Made by a program: the position numbers and the translations under genes | Shown here: positions 60,826 to 64,000 of the stretch, in pieces | Layout: each line of letters begins with the position of its first letter | How positions within the stretch are numbered: position 1 is the first letter of the stretch | From: Actinomycetospora chibensis | GTDB taxonomy: Bacteria; Actinomycetota; Actinomycetes; Mycobacteriales; Pseudonocardiaceae | Reading direction: 5' to 3' | Length of the DNA: 64,000 bases | Assembly: GCF_028737215.1 (NCBI RefSeq) | Contig: NZ_JAQZAM010000010.1 | Coordinates: forward strand, 186,001 to 250,000 | Notes under the pieces: generated by a model | Seen by the model: only the letters and a program-made list of their open reading frames with translations | What the model was told of the DNA's origin: nothing | Database searches by the model: none

Positions 60826-61142
60826 TGGTCGAGCACACCGACGACGGCCACTACGTCGTGATCGACGGCCGGCGCTGGCGGGCGACCGACCCGCTGATCC
60901 CCGAGGACGACGCCTCCGTCCTGCGCCGCTGGCTCATGGCCGCGCGCCGGGACGTGGGCACCGCGAAGCGCGCGGACGACGCCGACGCGGAGGCGTCCGC
61001 GCGGGCGCGGGTGCACGCGGCGAAGACCGCACTCGGCGAGCGGGGCCCGGAGTGGTGGGAGCAGACCGAGGCCCAGCGCCGCGACCGCTGGACCGAAGGA
61101 GTGCGACGCGCGGGCGACGAGGGGTTTGCGCCTGCCTCCTGA
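60825..61142 (+). CDS. Small conserved-looking hypothetical protein
   Basis: A 105-residue protein, translationally coupled to the GT9 gene (TGATG). It starts MVEHTDDGHYVVIDGRRWRATDPLIPED, then predicts a helix rich in Ala, Arg and Asp (RWLMAARRDVGTAKRADD) and ends with a charged tail. This style resembles small biofilm/DNA-handling hypotheticals found next to diverse genes in actinobacteria. No catalytic motif is seen, and function is unknown. Confidence 0.7.
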   Translation: MVEHTDDGHYVVIDGRRWRATDPLIPEDDASVLRRWLMAARRDVGTAKRADDADAEASARARVHAAKTALGERGPEWWEQTEAQRRDRWTEGVRRAGDEGFAPAS

Positions 61143-61196
61143 GTGGGTGCCCGTGTCCGGAGAAGAAGCAGTCACGAGCTGGAGGCACGAGAAGAC

Positions 61197-61643
61197 ATGA
61201 CCACCCCGCCGGTGCAGTCCGACGAGAACCCCGACGACCCGAACCCGGCGCGCTCGAGCGCGACGCTCGCGGCGTTCACCGGGCAGGTGCAGCGTCGGAT
61301 CGGGCTGGAGACGCAGTCCGAGGCCGAGGTGCTGGTCCGGGCCACGCTGAACGAGCTCGGCAAGGCCGTGAGCTCCGGCCTCGCGCAGGACCTCACGGTC
61401 AGCCTGCCCCCGGAGCTGTCCGCGGAGCTGCGCGCCCAGCGCCCGAAGGACGACCAGGCCCGCTCCGTCACGAAGGACGCCTTCGTCGACGCGGTCTCCG
61501 GGCGCGTGACGTCCGTGGACGCCGAGAAGGTCGAGCACCAGGTGGAGCAGGTGCTGCACCTGCTGCGCGAGTGGCTGCCCGAGGACCAGGTCGACCGGAC
61601 CCTCGAGCAGCTCCCGGGCGACCTCGTCGCCCTCGTGCGCTGA
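61197..61643 (+). CDS. DUF2267 domain protein
   Basis: A 148-residue soluble protein. Residues 25-140 match DUF2267, an all-helical domain: FTGQVQRRIGLETQSEAEVLVRATLNELGKAVSSG, then DLTVSLPPELSAELRAQ and EKVEHQVEQVLHLLREWLPEDQVDRTLEQLPGDL. The function of the domain is not established. GGAGG at 61181-61185 supports the ATG at 61197. It may share the transcript of the preceding small gene, 54 bases upstream. A hairpin follows. Confidence 0.88.
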   Translation: MTTPPVQSDENPDDPNPARSSATLAAFTGQVQRRIGLETQSEAEVLVRATLNELGKAVSSGLAQDLTVSLPPELSAELRAQRPKDDQARSVTKDAFVDAVSGRVTSVDAEKVEHQVEQVLHLLREWLPEDQVDRTLEQLPGDLVALVR

Positions 61644-61680
61644 GGCTGCCGACACCGAGCCCGACCTCGCCCTCGACTCC

Positions 61681-61717
61681 GGTGGCGGAACCCGCGCGCA
61701 GCGCGGGTTCCGTCACC
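61681..61717 (+). terminator. Hairpin terminator after the DUF2267 gene
   Basis: GGTGGCGGAACCCGCGC (61681-61697) pairs with GCGCGGGTTCCGTCACC (61701-61717) around GCA, 17 bp with one mismatch. It lies 38 bases after the DUF2267 stop and 21 bases before the stop of the convergent gene, so it can serve both directions. There is no T-run. Confidence 0.75.
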
Positions 61718-61737
61718 GAAGTCCGTCGCGGGACCGG

Positions 61738-62391
<654 letters not shown>

Positions 62392-62461
62392 GTCGGGGTA
62401 ACGACAGCACCCGTCCGGGGGTCACGCCTCGATCAACACGTACTCAGGGTCAGCAACTGCC

Positions 62462-63850
62462 TCACGGAAGTGGCGACCAGTGGACCACCTTGGTGGTGGT
62501 CATCTCGTCGAGGAGCTCCGGGCCGTAGCCGAAGCCCGACCCCGACACACCGCGCGGCTCGGCCGCCCCGCCCGGCGCACCGCCGAACACCCCGTTGATC
62601 TTCACGGTGCCGACGGGGAGCTCGCGCCAGGCCTGCTGGGCGTGGGCGATGCTGCCGGTGAGCACGGTCGCGGCGAGTCCGTGCGGGTCGTCGATCGCCT
62701 CGGCGAGCCCGTGCGCGAAGTCCTCGACCACCCGGACCGGCGCCACCGGCCCGAAGGTCTCCTCGCGCAGGATCGTCATCGTCGGGGTCAGTCCGGAGAG
62801 CACGGTCGCCGGGTAGAAGGCGCCCTCGCCCTCGGGCACGAATCCGCCCGCGTGCACCCGCGCACCGTCCTCGACCGCGGCGGCGACGTGGGAGTGGACG
62901 TGCTCGCGGTGCCGGCGGTCCACGACGGGACCGAGGGCCTTCTCGCCCGCCGCCGAGGGCCGGTAGACCCAGCGCCCGGCCTCCTCGGCCAGCGCGTCGA
63001 GGAACGGCTCGGCGATCGCCGCGGCGCAGTAGATGCGCTCGACGGACACGCACACCTGGCCGCCGTTGGCGTAGGACCCCAGCGCCGCCTGCTCGGCGGC
63101 CCAGCGCGGGTCGACGTCGGCGTCGACGACGAACGGGTCGTTGCCCCCGTTCTCCAGCAGGACGTGCGCGCCCGTGCCGGCGGCGGCCTGGCGGATGGCG
63201 CGCCCGGCGTTGATCGAGCCGACGTGGGCGACGAGGTCGATCGACGGGTGCCCGGACAGCACGGCACCGGTCGGGCCCGCCCCGTCGACGATCTCGAGGA
63301 CGCCCTCGGGCAGGAAGGACGCGACGAGCTCGGCGAACCGTCGCCCCAGGTGGGGGCAGCGCTCGCTGGGCTTGTGCACGACGGTGTTGCCGGTGACCAG
63401 CGCCGCGCCGATCAGGCCGCCCGCCACGGCCACCGGGTCGTTCCACGGCGTGATCACCGCGGCGACCCCGCGGGGCTCGGGGACCATGAGGTCGGTCGCG
63501 TCCCACGACCCCTGCAGCGAGCGCCCGCGGTGCAGCGGGCCCAGCTCGGCGTACTGCTCGAGCGTCCCGGCCGCGGCCAGCACCCCGCCCAGGGCGTCGT
63601 CGTAGGGCCGCCCGGTCTCGGTCTCGTTGAGGCGCGCGAACTCCTCGGCGACGCCCCGCAGCGCCCCGGCGGCGTCGCGCACCAGGCCGGCGCGGTCGCC
63701 GGGCGCCGTGCGGGCCCAGGCGTCGCGGGCGGTGCGTGCCCGGCCCACGGCGGCGTCGACCTCGTCGGGGCCGGCGGGGCGGACGCTGCCCACGAACTCC
63801 CCGGTCGCGGGGTCGTGGATCTCGATGGCGGTGTCGGTGGGGGTGCTCAC
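62462..63850 (-). CDS. Aldehyde dehydrogenase
   Basis: A 462-residue NAD(P)-dependent aldehyde dehydrogenase. The general base Glu233 is in LLENGGNDPFV and the catalytic Cys267 in NGGQVCVSVERIY. PWNDPVAVAGGLIGAALVTGNTVVHKPSERCP marks the cofactor site, and EETFGPVAPV and INGVFGGAPGGAAEPRGVSGSGFG close the fold. The substrate cannot be read from the sequence. It could oxidise propanal or other aldehydes made by the dehydratase genes, but it is 9 kb away. GTG at 63850 is preferred to a GTG five codons upstream. Confidence 0.92.
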   Translation of the reverse strand: MSTPTDTAIEIHDPATGEFVGSVRPAGPDEVDAAVGRARTARDAWARTAPGDRAGLVRDAAGALRGVAEEFARLNETETGRPYDDALGGVLAAAGTLEQYAELGPLHRGRSLQGSWDATDLMVPEPRGVAAVITPWNDPVAVAGGLIGAALVTGNTVVHKPSERCPHLGRRFAELVASFLPEGVLEIVDGAGPTGAVLSGHPSIDLVAHVGSINAGRAIRQAAAGTGAHVLLENGGNDPFVVDADVDPRWAAEQAALGSYANGGQVCVSVERIYCAAAIAEPFLDALAEEAGRWVYRPSAAGEKALGPVVDRRHREHVHSHVAAAVEDGARVHAGGFVPEGEGAFYPATVLSGLTPTMTILREETFGPVAPVRVVEDFAHGLAEAIDDPHGLAATVLTGSIAHAQQAWRELPVGTVKINGVFGGAPGGAAEPRGVSGSGFGYGPELLDEMTTTKVVHWSPLP

Positions 63851-63988
63851 GGGGTCGGGTTCCACCTCGGGGCCCCGGGTACGCCTCGTCCGGGCAGCCG
63901 GCCGATCACCACGCCCACCGGCTCCTCCGCCCGGTGTCCCGGACCCGGGTACCGTGCGGCCCGGACGCCCGGTGGGAGAAGGCGACGC

Positions 63989-64000
63989 ATGACTCTGGAC
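63989..64000 (+). CDS. Start of a further gene, cut off by the window end
   Basis: Only four codons (Met-Thr-Leu-Asp) are visible. The ATG at 63989-63991 follows GGGAGAAGG (63973-63981), a good ribosome site, and it lies divergent from the aldehyde dehydrogenase gene with a 138-base gap. The product cannot be identified. Confidence 0.5.

Overview
The window is very GC-rich, protein-dense DNA with many GTG starts. Genes are packed into operons whose stop and start codons overlap (ATGA, GTGA or TGATG). Gene content points to an actinobacterium, most likely in the Pseudonocardiaceae (Pseudonocardia/Actinomycetospora type): paired small/large methylmalonyl-CoA mutase, a FadD36-like synthetase, DUF1707, DUF1918 and DUF1206 proteins, a SigB/SigF-group sigma factor, and an IclR-controlled protocatechuate operon. 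The genus is inferred from gene content. No rRNA, tRNA, CRISPR array, IS transposase or prophage was recognised.

Layout. 1-4000: end of a Clp ATPase, a DUF1918 protein, and an OmpR-type two-component system with a toastrack (LiaF-like) protein. 4166-10162: Tat-exported PhoD-type phosphatase, a pair of acyl-CoA dehydrogenases, an NmrA-like protein, and a phosphodiesterase-type alkaline phosphatase with a small helical partner. 10247-15329: methylmalonyl-CoA mutase small subunit, large subunit and MeaB chaperone. 15454-20775: XRE-cupin regulator divergent from a flavin reductase/methyltransferase pair, a FadD36-like synthetase, and TetR divergent from an NAD(P)-binding protein. 20782-25721: LolA-like exported protein with an ABC transporter, divergent from a second two-component system. 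25907-31627: a small protein, EamA exporter/Lrp pair, GT4 glycosyltransferase, and the pobA-pcaGH aromatic operon with its divergent IclR regulator at 31695. 32623-47116: secreted lipase, Rieske proteins, desaturase, membrane proteins, sigma factor, hydrolases, second phosphatase, patatin. 47089-53660: coenzyme B12-dependent diol/glycerol dehydratase with its reactivase, an HbpS/GlcG-like protein and a GntR regulator. 53774-61643: LuxR-type fusion regulator, aldo/keto reductase and a glycosyltransferase cluster containing two GT9 (heptosyltransferase-like) enzymes. 61738-end: low-complexity anchored protein, aldehyde dehydrogenase, and the start of a further gene.

How parts may work together (inference). 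Diol dehydratase would make propanal. An aldehyde dehydrogenase and the methylmalonyl-CoA mutase could carry C3 carbon to succinyl-CoA, so two B12-dependent systems sit in one window. Acyl-CoA dehydrogenases and the acyl-CoA synthetase add fatty-acid or carboxylic-acid catabolism, and PobA/PcaGH adds aromatic ring cleavage.

The most unusual content is not a single gene cluster but several families of short palindromic repeats. One family supplies the stop codons of the genes it follows. One is a MITE-like element with 9-bp flanking direct repeats and a diverged second copy. One is found in frame inside a glycosyltransferase gene. A 12-bp tandem repeat has multiplied the stop codon of a frameshifted gene. 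All coordinates and translations were read by eye; no database search was possible.
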